Assembly (NCBI RefSeq): GCF_000590925.1
Contig: NZ_CP004372.1
Span: 1,779,001 to 1,843,000 of the forward strand
Direction: 5' to 3'
DNA: 64,000 nucleotides
Origin: Roseibacterium elongatum DSM 19469
GTDB taxonomy: Bacteria > Pseudomonadota > Alphaproteobacteria > Rhodobacterales > Rhodobacteraceae
This document shows, piece by piece, positions 53,218 through 62,410 of this stretch (its first letter is position 1; the number at the start of each line of letters is the position of its first letter). The position numbers and the translations under genes are program-made. The notes under the pieces were generated by a model, which did not search any database, was not told the origin of the DNA, and saw nothing but the letters and a program-made list of their open reading frames with translations.

Positions 53218-55275
53218 ATGCGTTGGATCATCAGGGCCGTCGTGGGCATCATGGCCGTGGCACTGCTGGGGGCCGCGACCCTGTTCATCCTGCCCGCCGA
53301 GCGGATTGCCAGCGTGGCGACCGACCGTATTGCGACCGCGACGGGGCGCGAGGTGGCGATCACCGGCCCCGTACGGCCGACGCTTTGGCCGCATCTGGGC
53401 ATTCGCGCCGAAGGGGTGCGCGTCGGCAACCCCGATTGGGTCGCGGCCGGGCCCCTGATCGCGGCGGATGCCCTGCATGTCGGGGTGGCCTGGAACAGTC
53501 TGTTCTCCGGCCGGATCACCTTGGAAGAGGCTGAATTGATCGGCCCGGACATCGTCTTGATGCGCGATGCGTCGGGTCTGGTCAGCTGGGATTTCGGCGC
53601 CGACAGTGCGGAAGAGGGGCCCGAGGGCCAGACCATGGCCGAGGGCGCAGATGCATCCGGTGGCTTGGCGTCCATCGGTTTCGATCGCGCGACGATCACG
53701 CAGGGGCGGGTGCGCTGGATCGACGAGGCGGCTGGCCAGGACATCACGGTTTCGGATCTCAGCGCGACAGTCTCGCTGCCCCAGGGGGCGGCGCGCGCGT
53801 CGCTGGTGGCCAGCGCCGATGTGAATGGGGCCGCGCTGTCGGTCGAGGCGACGGTGGACGGGTTGACCGGTTTGCTGGCCGGCCAGGTGCGCAATGCCAC
53901 GCTTGCCCTTGAATGGCCGGGCGGCGCGGCCGGTTTCGAGGGGGTTGTCGCGACAACCCCGGCGCTTGCCGGCGCGATTTCGCTGGACGCCACCGATATG
54001 GCGCCGCTTCTGGGCCTGGCCGGGGTGGCGGCGCCGGATGTGCCGGCGGGGCTTGGCCGCAATCGCATCGCGGCCTCGGGGCAGGTCACCGTGACCGAAG
54101 AGGGCAGTGCCCATCTGCGCGACGGGCGCATCCGGCTCGACGAAAACGAGATCGCGGCAAATCTCGACATGCTGCCGGGCGACGACCGCCCGATGATCCG
54201 TGGCAGGCTGGCGGCGGATCGGCTTGCGCTTGCGGGGCTGGCGGGCGGTGGCGGGGCGTCGCGTGGCGATGCCGGCGGCGGCAACGGGGGATGGTCGCGC
54301 GATCCGATCGACGTGAGCGGCCTTTTCGCGGCGGATGCCGAGGTGTCGGTTGTCGTGGGCGCGCTCGATCTGGGCCACGCCATGTTGGAACCGGTCGAGC
54401 TGAACGCCACGCTGACACGCGGGCGGCTGGTGCTCGACATTGCGCGGGTCGCGGCCTTTGGCGGGCAACTGGCCGGCCAGTTCGTCGTCAACGGACGCGG
54501 CGGCCTGTCGGTCGGCGGGGATCTGTTGCTGGCCAATGTGCAGTTGAACCCCTTGCTCGTGAATTTCGCGGAGTGGGACCGCCTTGAAGGGTCCGGCAGC
54601 GCCAGCCTGGAATTTCTGGGCGTGGGCAACGACCTTGCGGCGATCATGGACGGGCTCGAGGGGCAGGGCGATCTCGCCTTTGGGGCCGGCGCGATCCGGG
54701 GCTTTGACCTTGCCGGCGTGATCCGCAATCTGGACACCTCCTATCAGGGTGAGGGGCAGCGCACGGTCTATGACCGCATCGAGGCGAATTTCACCATCGC
54801 GGGCGGCATCCTGGACAACGATGACCTGCTTCTGGATGCCCCCTGGGGCGAGGTGCGCGGCGCGGGGCGCGTCGATCTTGGGGCGCAGACCCTGGATTAT
54901 CGCGTCATCCCCGGTGTGCTGCGCGACGAGGCCGGGGTGGCGGGCGTGCAGGTGCCGGTTCTGATCTCGGGGCCATGGTCGGGGCCGCGCATTCGCCCCG
55001 ATCTGGAATACCTCGCCCAGCAGGAACTGGAGGAACAGCGCGCCCTGCTCGAGGCAGAGGCGCAGGAACGGCTCGAGGCGGAACAGGCTCGTCTGGAGGA
55101 AGAGGCGCGCAACCGCGCGAACGAGGCGCTCGGCCTCGATATCCAGGAGGGCGACGGGCGCGCGGAAATCGAGGCGCAGGTCGAGGAGCGGATCAACGAG
55201 CAAATCGGCGAGCAGTTGCTGCGCCTGTTCGGCGGGGCACCTGCCGAAGAGCCCGTGGAACAGGGGGTAGAGTGA
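53218..55275 (+). CDS. AsmA-family envelope protein
   Basis: A 685-residue protein. One N-terminal membrane anchor (IIRAVVGIMAVALLGAATLF) is followed by the AsmA N-terminal part (GREVAITGPVRPTLWPHLGI, VGNPDWVAAGPLIAADAL), long beta-rich repeats, and the AsmA C-terminal domain (SGSASLEFLGVGNDLAAIMD). The last 90 residues are a charged coiled coil (EEQRALLEAEAQERLEAEQA). AsmA-like proteins act in outer-membrane lipid transport and assembly. The GTG at 53179 is an alternative start. Confidence 0.88.
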   Translation: MRWIIRAVVGIMAVALLGAATLFILPAERIASVATDRIATATGREVAITGPVRPTLWPHLGIRAEGVRVGNPDWVAAGPLIAADALHVGVAWNSLFSGRITLEEAELIGPDIVLMRDASGLVSWDFGADSAEEGPEGQTMAEGADASGGLASIGFDRATITQGRVRWIDEAAGQDITVSDLSATVSLPQGAARASLVASADVNGAALSVEATVDGLTGLLAGQVRNATLALEWPGGAAGFEGVVATTPALAGAISLDATDMAPLLGLAGVAAPDVPAGLGRNRIAASGQVTVTEEGSAHLRDGRIRLDENEIAANLDMLPGDDRPMIRGRLAADRLALAGLAGGGGASRGDAGGGNGGWSRDPIDVSGLFAADAEVSVVVGALDLGHAMLEPVELNATLTRGRLVLDIARVAAFGGQLAGQFVVNGRGGLSVGGDLLLANVQLNPLLVNFAEWDRLEGSGSASLEFLGVGNDLAAIMDGLEGQGDLAFGAGAIRGFDLAGVIRNLDTSYQGEGQRTVYDRIEANFTIAGGILDNDDLLLDAPWGEVRGAGRVDLGAQTLDYRVIPGVLRDEAGVAGVQVPVLISGPWSGPRIRPDLEYLAQQELEEQRALLEAEAQERLEAEQARLEEEARNRANEALGLDIQEGDGRAEIEAQVEERINEQIGEQLLRLFGGAPAEEPVEQGVE

Positions 55276-55787
55276 CAGGTTTTCTGATGCGCGCCGGGAT
55301 GCTGGCGCTTGTGGTGGCCCTGGCCGGGTGTGGCGGCGGATTTTTCGGCGACACCGACGCGCGTGCGACCACGCAGGCCCGCATGACGGCGGATCTCTAT
55401 CCCGGCGAGACGCCCGAAATGCGCCGGTTGGTGCGGCGATATGCTGAGGTTCACGACATTCCCGAGGCGCTGCTGCACCGCGTCATCCAGCGCGAAAGCG
55501 ACTACCGCGCCGATGCCCGCAACGGGCCCTATTGGGGGCTGATGCAGATCCTGCCGCAGACCGCCAGGACGATGGGGCACAGGGGGCCGCCCGAGGAACT
55601 GCTCGACCCGGAGGTCAATTTGACCTTTGCAGGCAGATACTTGCGCGGGGCGTGGCTGGTCTCGGATGGCGATATCGACGCGGCGGTCATGTGGTATGCG
55701 CGCGGCTATTACTACGAGGCGCGCAACCGCTGCCTGCTGGTGGAAACCGGCCTGAACGACCGCGAGATCGCCCGCCATTGCCGCTGA
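55272..55787 (+). CDS. Lytic transglycosylase, lipoprotein
   Basis: A 171-residue protein with a lipobox (LALVVALAGC) and an SLT domain: LLHRVIQRESDYRADARNGP with the catalytic Glu, GLMQILPQTARTMG, VNLTFAGRYLRGAW and AAVMWYARGYYYEARN. It cleaves peptidoglycan and is probably anchored to a membrane. The GTG start at 55272 overlaps the asmA stop (GTGA); the ATG at 55287 is an alternative that still keeps the lipobox. Confidence 0.88.
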   Translation: MTGFLMRAGMLALVVALAGCGGGFFGDTDARATTQARMTADLYPGETPEMRRLVRRYAEVHDIPEALLHRVIQRESDYRADARNGPYWGLMQILPQTARTMGHRGPPEELLDPEVNLTFAGRYLRGAWLVSDGDIDAAVMWYARGYYYEARNRCLLVETGLNDREIARHCR

Positions 55788-55798
55788 TTTTTTGGCGT

Positions 55799-55833
55799 CA
55801 CAGCCCGTACACATCCTGTACACAGCCCGTACA
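55799..55833. promoter_or_regulatory. Two 13-bp direct repeats, 22 bp apart
   Basis: CACAGCCCGTACA occurs at 55799-55811 and again at 55821-55833, perfect copies spaced by two helical turns. Between them GTACA-CATCC-TGTAC (55807-55821) forms an inverted repeat. The element lies 70-100 bp before the repeat protein, so it may be its operator. Confidence 0.5.
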
Positions 55834-55903
55834 TACACCGCGCAGCGGGGCCGGGGCGGCGAAAGCCCTTGCGCCATGCGTCTGCGCGGCCATGATCGGG
55901 CGT

Positions 55904-57792
55904 ATGACGAGTATCGAGATGTACCGCCCCGGCATCGACGAGGTAAAAGGTAACCTGGCGTGGAGCGCGCTGGAGCACCGCCTGCTAGACTGCTGCCAGA
56001 CAGGTGCCCCGGCCGGGCTGCCGGGCAAGACCGACCTGCCGCCGGATTGTTCCGACCCAGACCGACGGGTGCGCGCAGGGCTGATCCGCTACCTGATGCT
56101 GGGCGGCTGTGACAGGCCGCGCGGCGCGCGCCCGCACCCCAACGGCGTACGGATCATGGGCGGCTGGATCGACGGGGTGCTGGACCTTGAAAGCTGCCAG
56201 AGCCCGCTGGCCTATGGCTGCAAGATTGCCTCCTGCCGGAGCGCGCCAATCTTCATGCCGCGCGTATCGGGGCGCTGTTCCTGCCCGGCTGCGCCGCGCC
56301 GCAGGGGCTGGACCTGCAACAACTGACCACGCGGGACAATGTGCATCTGCGCGAGGGGTTCAAAGCAGGGGCGGGGGTGGACCTTGGCGGCGCGCGGATC
56401 GGCGGTCACTTGGCCTGCACTGGTGGAGCCTTCGAGGCAACGGAAGGCCGGGCGCTGAACTGCAACGGCGCGCGGATCGGCGCTTCTGTTTTCCTAATCA
56501 AAGAATTCCGGGCGAGGGCGGAAGTGAATTTTGGTGGCGCTGAGATCGGCGGGCAATTGGCATGCGATGGCGGGGCCTTCGAGGCTAAAAAGGGCCAGGC
56601 TCTGAACTGCGACGCCGTGCGGCTTGGATCGAATGTATCCCTGAGCAACGGGTTCCGAGCGAAGGCGGGGGTGAATTTTCGCGGCGCCGAGATCGGTGGG
56701 CAATTGGCCTCGGTTGGCGGAACCTTTGAGGCTACGGAGGGCCTTGCGCTGACGTGCAATGCCGCGCGGATCGGGGCGGATGTGTTTCTGAAAGGCGGGT
56801 TTCGTGCGACGGCGGAGGTGGATTTCGCGCGAGCCGACGTGGTTGGGGCCTTGGTGGTCACTGGGGCCGAGATCGGGGACGGGATCGGCCTTGAAGCGGC
56901 CCGTATCGGCCATGGGTTCTTCTGGAAAAACGTCACCGGGGCGCGACGGAAGATCGACCTGACCGAGGCGCGGGTCGGGTCGTTGCGCGATGACCGGGCA
57001 AGTTGGGAGGGCGTGGACACTCTGATCCTTCACGGGTTCCGCTATGACCGGATCGACGGGTCGATGTCGGTGACCGAGCGGATCGCGTGGCTGGGGCGGG
57101 CGCAGGAGGGGCTGGCCAAGCGGCAGGAAACACAGGTCGGCCCGGCCTTTGACCCACAGCCACATGTGCAGCTTGCCACGATTCTTAGGGCGCAAGGCGA
57201 CCGCACCGGGGCGGCACTTGTGTTGGTGGACCGCGAAAAACGTCAGCGACGCGCCATGCGGGAATGGCGTTGGAAACAGAATGACAGCCCGAGGGAGATA
57301 CTGCGATGGGCTATGACCCTGGTTGGCCGTCCTGTCGACTTCCTGTTCTGGCTGCTTGCGGGCTATGGTCACCGCCCGGCGCGGGCGCTTGGGGTCTCGA
57401 TCGTGCTGGTCCTGCTGGCCTCGGGTCTGGCGCATTTTACCTACGAGGCCGGGCAGTTCGCGCCGAATTCCGATATCGTGCTGACCTCCGCCGATTGGCT
57501 GGGCGCGGTGGCGGCGCATGAGGCGGGCGATGCTCGGATGCCGGTGCAGATCTGGCAGGAGGGCAGCGCGACGGCGCAGGATTACGAGACGTTCCAGCCG
57601 CTGCTTTACGGGTTGGACCTGTTCATCCCGCTCGACGCGCTGGGGCAGGAGGAGGCGTGGCGCCCGAGCACAGAACGCGGGGTGCTGGGCAAGGCCGCCT
57701 TCTACTCGCGCTGGTTTTTCCAGGGGGCGGGCTGGATCATCACCGCGCTGGCGGCCGCGGTGCTGACCGGCCTTGTCGGGCGGCGCGACTGA
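55904..57792 (+). pseudogene. Membrane protein with 49-residue solenoid repeats, frameshifted
   Basis: A protein with an N-terminal region (about 1-110; SIEMYRPGIDEVKGNLAW), then tandem repeats and a C-terminal membrane part. Three clear 49-residue repeats start at 56389, 56536 and 56683 (GARIGGHLACTGGAFEATEG, GAEIGGQLACDGGAFEAKKG, GAEIGGQLASVGGTFEATEG), with weaker units before and after. They suggest a beta-solenoid. Two C-terminal hydrophobic segments follow (ALGVSIVLVLLASGLAHF, WIITALAAAVLTGLVG). The frame breaks near 56231-56236; inserting one base (two C becoming three) gives IASLPERANLHAARIG and a 629-residue protein. I do not know its function. Confidence 0.6.
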
Positions 57793-57816
57793 CGCCGCCC
57801 GTGTCTGTGCCGTGGC

Positions 57817-58431
57817 TCAGCGCTTGCGGTCGCGGCGGCTGCTCATGGGCTGGAACGCGACGCCGACATGGGCCTCGCAATAGGGTTTGCCCTGTTGCAC
57901 GGGCAGGCCACAGAAATAGAAATCCTCGGTCGCGGGGTCGCCGATGGGCCATTTGCAGGTCCGCTCGGTCAGCTCCATCAGGGTCAGCCGCTTGGCGTGG
58001 CGTTCGACCTCGGATTGCTTGGCCAGCGCCTCGGGGCTGATTTCATTGGCCGAGGGCTGCGGCGGCAGGGGCTGGCCCGCCGGCACGATCGCCTTGCGCA
58101 GGGGGGTCACGTTCGAGGGGCGCGGCGCGGGCTCGGGTTTGGGCTCGGACTTGGCCGCCGGTTCAGCCGCCGTGGCCGGTTCGGGCGTGGGCTCGGGCGC
58201 GGGTTTCTTCGCCGGTTTCGGGGCCGCCGGCTTGGCGTCGGCGTCTTTCGCAGGGGCCGCCTTGGCGGTCGTGCCGCCGCCGCCCGAACGGTTGGACAGG
58301 CCGAGGCGATGCACCTTGCCGATCACGGCATTGCGGGTGACGCCGCCCAGTTCCTTGGCGATCTGGCTTGCCGATTGACCTTCGCCCCACATCTTCTTTA
58401 GCAGCTCGACCCGTTCCTCGGTCCAGGACAT
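57817..58431 (-). CDS. gcrA: Cell-cycle regulator GcrA
   Basis: A 204-residue protein. The N terminus (SWTEERVELLKKMWGEGQSA, VTRNAVIGKVHRLGL) is the GcrA DNA-binding domain, which recognises methylated GANTC sites. A long Ala/Pro/Lys/Glu linker follows, and the C terminus (TCKWPIGDPATEDFYFCG, GKPYCEAHVGVAFQ) contains the RNA polymerase sigma-contact and Cys residues. GcrA works with the CcrM methylase in alphaproteobacteria. GAGG lies seven bases before the ATG. CcrM is not in the window. Confidence 0.95.
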   Translation of the reverse strand: MSWTEERVELLKKMWGEGQSASQIAKELGGVTRNAVIGKVHRLGLSNRSGGGGTTAKAAPAKDADAKPAAPKPAKKPAPEPTPEPATAAEPAAKSEPKPEPAPRPSNVTPLRKAIVPAGQPLPPQPSANEISPEALAKQSEVERHAKRLTLMELTERTCKWPIGDPATEDFYFCGLPVQQGKPYCEAHVGVAFQPMSSRRDRKR

Positions 58432-58578
58432 GCGTATTCCTCGCTTTTGCGCGCGTTTCCGGCTCGAGGCCTCATATGGGCCGCGCGCCGCGATATTGAA
58501 AGCCCCATTCTAAGCTGCCATGTCCCGAGGGCAAGGCACCTCTGGGGGCCGACGGACTGACAAGGGGACGGCAAGCCG

Positions 58579-59399
58579 ATGAATGACACAGGACTGACCC
58601 ATGCGCGCGACATGGGCGTGCGACGCTTTGGCCGCGTCAACTGGCTGGGCCTGGGCACGCTGATCCGGCGTGAGACGATGCGCTTTCTGGCGGTGTGGAC
58701 GCAGACCTTGCTGGCGCCTGTGGTGACGGCGGGGTTGTTCATGCTGATCTTCTCGATCGCGATCGGTCCGCAGCGGGGCGAGGTGATGGGCGTCAGTTTC
58801 CTGCATTTCATCGCGCCCGGCATCCTGACAATGACGGTGATCCAGAACGCCTTTGCCAATACGTCCTCGTCGATCGTGATTTCCAAGGTCCAGGGCAATA
58901 TCGTCGACACGCTGATGCCGCCCCTGTCGGCGGGCGAACTGGTGACCGGCTACGTTCGTGGGGGGGGTCGGCGCGCGGTGTTCTCGTGGCCCTGGCGATT
59001 GCCGTGGTGCTGTTTCCGATTGTCGGGGTCGGCGTGGCGCATCCGCTCTGGGCATTGGCGTTTGTGGCGCTCGGCGCGGCGTTTCTCGGTGCGCTTGGGC
59101 TTGTGGCGGGCATCATCGCGCAGAAATTCGACCAGATCGCCGCGATCACGAATTTCATCGTGATCCCACTCAGCTTTCTGTCGGGGACCTTTTATTCGAT
59201 CGAGGCGCTGCCGCCCGTGTTGAACACGCTCAGCCACTGGAACCCCGTCTTCTATCTGATCGACGGGGTGCGTTTCGGCGTTCTGGGCGTTTCGGACAGC
59301 GCCCCGGAAAAGGGGTTTCTCGTGGCCCTTGCCGCAACCGCCGGCGTCGGGGGCCTGGCCTGGTCGTGGTTCCGCAGCGGGTGGCGTCTGAAAAGCTGA
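58579..59399 (+). pseudogene. ABC-2 type transporter permease, frameshifted
   Basis: A six-helix membrane permease of the ABC-2 family, probably exporting a lipid, polymer or drug. The first frame has TLLAPVVTAGLFMLIFSIAI, FLHFIAPGILTMTVIQNAF and SKVQGNIVDTLMPPLSAGEL; the second gives GVLVALAIAVVLFPIVGVG, LWALAFVALGAAFLGALGLV, AAITNFIVIPLSFLSGTFY and a basic end (WFRSGWRLKS). The frame breaks within eight G (58960-58967), which should be six or nine. The repaired length is about 272 residues. No ATPase partner is beside it; gcrA is divergent. Confidence 0.82.
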
Positions 59400-59443
59400 G
59401 GCTTGCCCCGAGGGCCGTGGGATCCCACGTGGAGGCGATGCGC

Positions 59444-60490
59444 ATGCCTGCTCTGCTTGCGGCCCTATTCGCGGGTCTTGCCCCACTGCCGGCCAAGGCC
59501 GATTTGCCCGATATCGCGCAGGCCCTGGTCAGGCATCCCGCCATTCCGGGGGCCGCGGTCGGCTGGGTGTCGCCACGGGGCCAGGATGTCGCCGTCGCCG
59601 GTGTCAGGCGGAGCGACGCGGACGCGCCGGTCGAGGCGGCGGACCTGTGGCATCTGGGGTCGTTGACCAAATCCATGACCGCGACGCTGGCCGCCCGTAT
59701 GGTTGACGCGGGCGCGGTCGATTGGTCGACCCCCATCGGCGCGGTGCTTGGGCCAGTCGTTCCCGACATGCGGCAGGAGTGGCGCGACGTCACGCTGGAA
59801 GAGCTGTTGCGCCATGCCTCGGGGATGCGGGCCAATCTCGGGATGTTGGCGGCCCTGCGGCTGGGCGATGGCCCGCGATCGGCCTATGTGGCGAAGGTTG
59901 TGGGGCAGGCGCCGCGCCCCGCCCGCGGTGGATTTCACTACTCGAACGCAGGCTATGTCGTGGCCGGCGCCCTGCTCGAGGTGGCCGGCGGCGCCCCGTG
60001 GGAGATGCTGATTTCAGAGCATGTCTTCCGGCCGCTCGGCATGGACAGCGCAGGGTTCGGCCCCCCCTTGGGCGCACAGCCCGCCGGGCACCGCATGAGC
60101 CTGCTGGGCGGGCCGCGCCCGGTGCCGCCCGGACCGCGCGCCGACAACATCTCGGCGCTGGGGCCGGCGGGCCGGGTGCATGTCTCGACGCCGGACATGC
60201 TGCGCTATCTGGCGGCCCATGCACGGCGCGACCCCGATTTCCTGTCGGCAGAGAGTTGGGCGCGCCTGCACCGCGCGGATGGCCCCGGTAGTTACGCCCT
60301 GGGCTGGGTCGCGGTGGATGGCATCCTGCGGCACTCGGGCTCGAACACGATGTGGTTTGCCAATGCCCGTGTCGATCCCGCGCGGGGCTGCGCCGGGTTC
60401 GTCGCGGTGAACGCAGCGGCCATGGGGCTGGTCGACGGGCCGGTGGGCGCGGCGGGGGATGCGGTGCTCAGGCTCGCTTGCGGCGATTGA
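59444..60490 (+). CDS. Serine hydrolase, beta-lactamase-like family
   Basis: A 348-residue secreted protein. A signal peptide (LLAALFAGLAPLPAKA) precedes the penicillin-binding fold: catalytic GSLTKSMTATLAA (SxxK), the second motif YSNAGYVVAGALLE (YxN), and a late HSGSN element in place of KTG. This is the class C/esterase-like set that includes D-aminopeptidases and esterases. The ATG at 59444 has GGAGG eight bases upstream, better than 59438. The substrate is unknown. Confidence 0.85.
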   Translation: MPALLAALFAGLAPLPAKADLPDIAQALVRHPAIPGAAVGWVSPRGQDVAVAGVRRSDADAPVEAADLWHLGSLTKSMTATLAARMVDAGAVDWSTPIGAVLGPVVPDMRQEWRDVTLEELLRHASGMRANLGMLAALRLGDGPRSAYVAKVVGQAPRPARGGFHYSNAGYVVAGALLEVAGGAPWEMLISEHVFRPLGMDSAGFGPPLGAQPAGHRMSLLGGPRPVPPGPRADNISALGPAGRVHVSTPDMLRYLAAHARRDPDFLSAESWARLHRADGPGSYALGWVAVDGILRHSGSNTMWFANARVDPARGCAGFVAVNAAAMGLVDGPVGAAGDAVLRLACGD

Positions 60491-61406
60491 CCTGCTCGCG
60501 CCACGCCAGAAGGGCCGCACCCGCAATGATGATGCTGGCCCCCGCCACGCTGAGGGGTGTCGGAAGGACACCAAAGATCACGCCATCGTAAAGCGCGGCA
60601 AAGACCAGCGTCAGGTAGGAAAACGGCGTCACGAAACTGGCATCGGCGCGCGCCATCGCATTGACGAAACAGGCTTGCGCGCAAGCCATGGCCAGGCCCA
60701 GGCCGGCCAGCGCGGCCCATTGCGCCGGGCTGGGCGGCTGCCAGACCGCGAGGACCGCGAGGCTGGCTATGACCAGCCCCAGCGAGTTGTTGATGAACAG
60801 GATCTGCAGCGGCCCCTCGCGGCCCGAGAGCCGCTTGATGAAGATCAGTTCGAACCCAAGGCACAGCGCCGCGCCTAGGGCCAGCAGGGCGCCGGGCTGC
60901 ATCGCCTCGGTCCCCGGACGGATCAGGATCATCGCCCCGGCAAAGGCGATGGCCGCGGCCAGCCAGCGCCATTTGCCCACCGTCTCGCCCAGAAACGGAA
61001 TGGCCAGGATCATGCCGAACACGGGGTTCAGGAAACTGATGGCCGTGGCATCCGACAGCGGGATCATCGCAGCGGCGGCGAACATCAGCGAAACCCCACC
61101 CCAGCCACACAATGTACGCCCCACATGGTGCGCCCAATCGGGCCGGATCAGGCGCGGGCGCAGCACGGCCAGTGTGGTCGCGATGGCGATCCAAGCGAAC
61201 AGAAACCGCCCGTGGCTGACCTGCAGCGGGTGCAGCGGGTCGCCCAGAGCCTCGGTGCCAAGCGCCTTGGCCAGAAGGGTCGTCGCCGCGATGAAGGCGG
61301 TCGCACAGATCATCAGCAGAACCGCCAGACCGGGGTTCGGCGCGGGGCCCGTCGGCGTGATCGCCGCCGGCGGAATGGCGGTCTGCGGGGCCTGCGGTTC
61401 AGTCAC
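60468..61406 (-). CDS. EamA-family (DMT) transporter
   Basis: A 312-residue protein with ten hydrophobic helices in two EamA halves (LAVLLMICATAFIAATTLLAK; GVSLMFAAAAMIPLSDATAI; LNPVFGMILAIPFLGE; LLALGAALCLGFELIFIKRL). Members move small metabolites such as amino acids out of or into the cell. The start is a GTG at 61406 (VTEPQAPQT), whose codon overlaps the esterase stop region, so the two are coupled. The 3' end overlaps the convergent serine hydrolase gene by 23 bases. Confidence 0.88.
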   Translation of the reverse strand: MTEPQAPQTAIPPAAITPTGPAPNPGLAVLLMICATAFIAATTLLAKALGTEALGDPLHPLQVSHGRFLFAWIAIATTLAVLRPRLIRPDWAHHVGRTLCGWGGVSLMFAAAAMIPLSDATAISFLNPVFGMILAIPFLGETVGKWRWLAAAIAFAGAMILIRPGTEAMQPGALLALGAALCLGFELIFIKRLSGREGPLQILFINNSLGLVIASLAVLAVWQPPSPAQWAALAGLGLAMACAQACFVNAMARADASFVTPFSYLTLVFAALYDGVIFGVLPTPLSVAGASIIIAGAALLAWREQVNRRKRA

Positions 61407-62364
61407 GGGCCGCCCCGATGAAATCGGTGATCGCGGGGACGAGATCGTCATGCAGCGGCAAGGTCGGGTCGCGGTAGCTGCGCATGTTGGCCTGCAGATA
61501 GGCGGCGACCGACCCGGCCTCGGACAGCGTCAGGACGGATTTGAGCATGTGGCTCAGCCCCCCGAGCGTCAGGCGCGTGGCATCCGGGCGCGCCGCGGCC
61601 AGCGGGGCGGCCTCGGACGGGGGCACCTGCAGGTCGGCATCGCCGTGGATCATCAGGACGGGCAGGTCGGTCCCGGCCAAAGCCGCCGCCGGGTCGAACT
61701 GAGCCAGCTCTCGGAAATAGGCCCGCACCTCGGGGGCGAACAGCGGCGCAAGGCCGGGATGCAGGCTGGCCGGATCGGGCGCCTCGCCCGCCAAAAGCGC
61801 CGCGAGCGCCCGGTCGAAGAGGGGGACGAGCGGCGCTGAGGCGGGTTGCGCGGCCAGTTGGTCGCGCACCAGCGCGCCAATGGGGCGTCCGGGGGGTGTC
61901 AGCAGGACAAGGCCGCAAATGTCGGGCAGCCCTGCCGCGTCGATGGCCAGCAGCGCCCCCTCGGAATGGCCGATCAGCCAGATGCAGGGTGCCCCGGTGG
62001 CATCCAGCAGGGTGGCGACCCACGCCGCCGTGTCGGCGCGATAGGCCGCAAGGCTGACATCGTTGCCATCGCCGTCGCTGTCGCCGATGCCGCGCTTGTC
62101 GATCCGGGCCGTGGCGATGCCGCGCTCGGCCAGCGCCTCGGCCAGCATGCGGTAGCTGTGCGCGAAACTGCCCAACGGGTTGTTCCCGTCGCGATCCGTC
62201 GGGCCCGATCCGGGCAGGATCAGCGCGGCGGCCTGCGCCACGCCCTGCGGGGTTTCGAGCGTTCCGGCCAGCCGGCCGGCGGGCCCTTCGGCCGCGATCT
62301 CGCGGGTCTCGGCCGCAACGGGCGACGCCAAAAGGGCGATCAGGGTCAGGATCAAACGGACCAT
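61399..62364 (-). CDS. Secreted alpha/beta hydrolase
   Basis: A 321-residue protein. The signal peptide is MVRLILTLIALLASPVAAE. The fold shows ALILPGSGPTDRDGNNPLG with the oxyanion region, RIDKRGIGDSDGD, the nucleophile elbow WLIGHSEGALLAI (GHSEG), the acidic residue in VLMIHGDADLQVP, and the His in GGLSHMLK. Catalytic Ser, Asp and His are therefore all present. It is probably an esterase or peptidase-like hydrolase. It precedes the EamA gene in one unit. Confidence 0.88.
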   Translation of the reverse strand: MVRLILTLIALLASPVAAETREIAAEGPAGRLAGTLETPQGVAQAAALILPGSGPTDRDGNNPLGSFAHSYRMLAEALAERGIATARIDKRGIGDSDGDGNDVSLAAYRADTAAWVATLLDATGAPCIWLIGHSEGALLAIDAAGLPDICGLVLLTPPGRPIGALVRDQLAAQPASAPLVPLFDRALAALLAGEAPDPASLHPGLAPLFAPEVRAYFRELAQFDPAAALAGTDLPVLMIHGDADLQVPPSEAAPLAAARPDATRLTLGGLSHMLKSVLTLSEAGSVAAYLQANMRSYRDPTLPLHDDLVPAITDFIGAARD

Positions 62365-62410
62365 GGGTGCCCACGCGCTGCGTCGAGCCGGGCAGGACAG
62401 GTCAGCGACC

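Noticed and set aside
51721..55203. A 1160-codon open frame on the minus strand
   Set aside because: It is antisense to the AsmA gene and out of frame with rimO. The residue composition (many Arg, His, Gln, Gly) is that of a GC-rich shadow frame; it has no domain motif.
55799..55833. Repeated CACAGCCCGTACA as a CRISPR remnant
   Set aside because: Only two copies with a nine-base gap. The spacing suits a regulator site instead.
56389..56829. Regular 147-bp repeats as a possible CRISPR array
   Set aside because: The units are coding, in one frame, and diverge like protein repeats. There are no short identical repeats with unique spacers.
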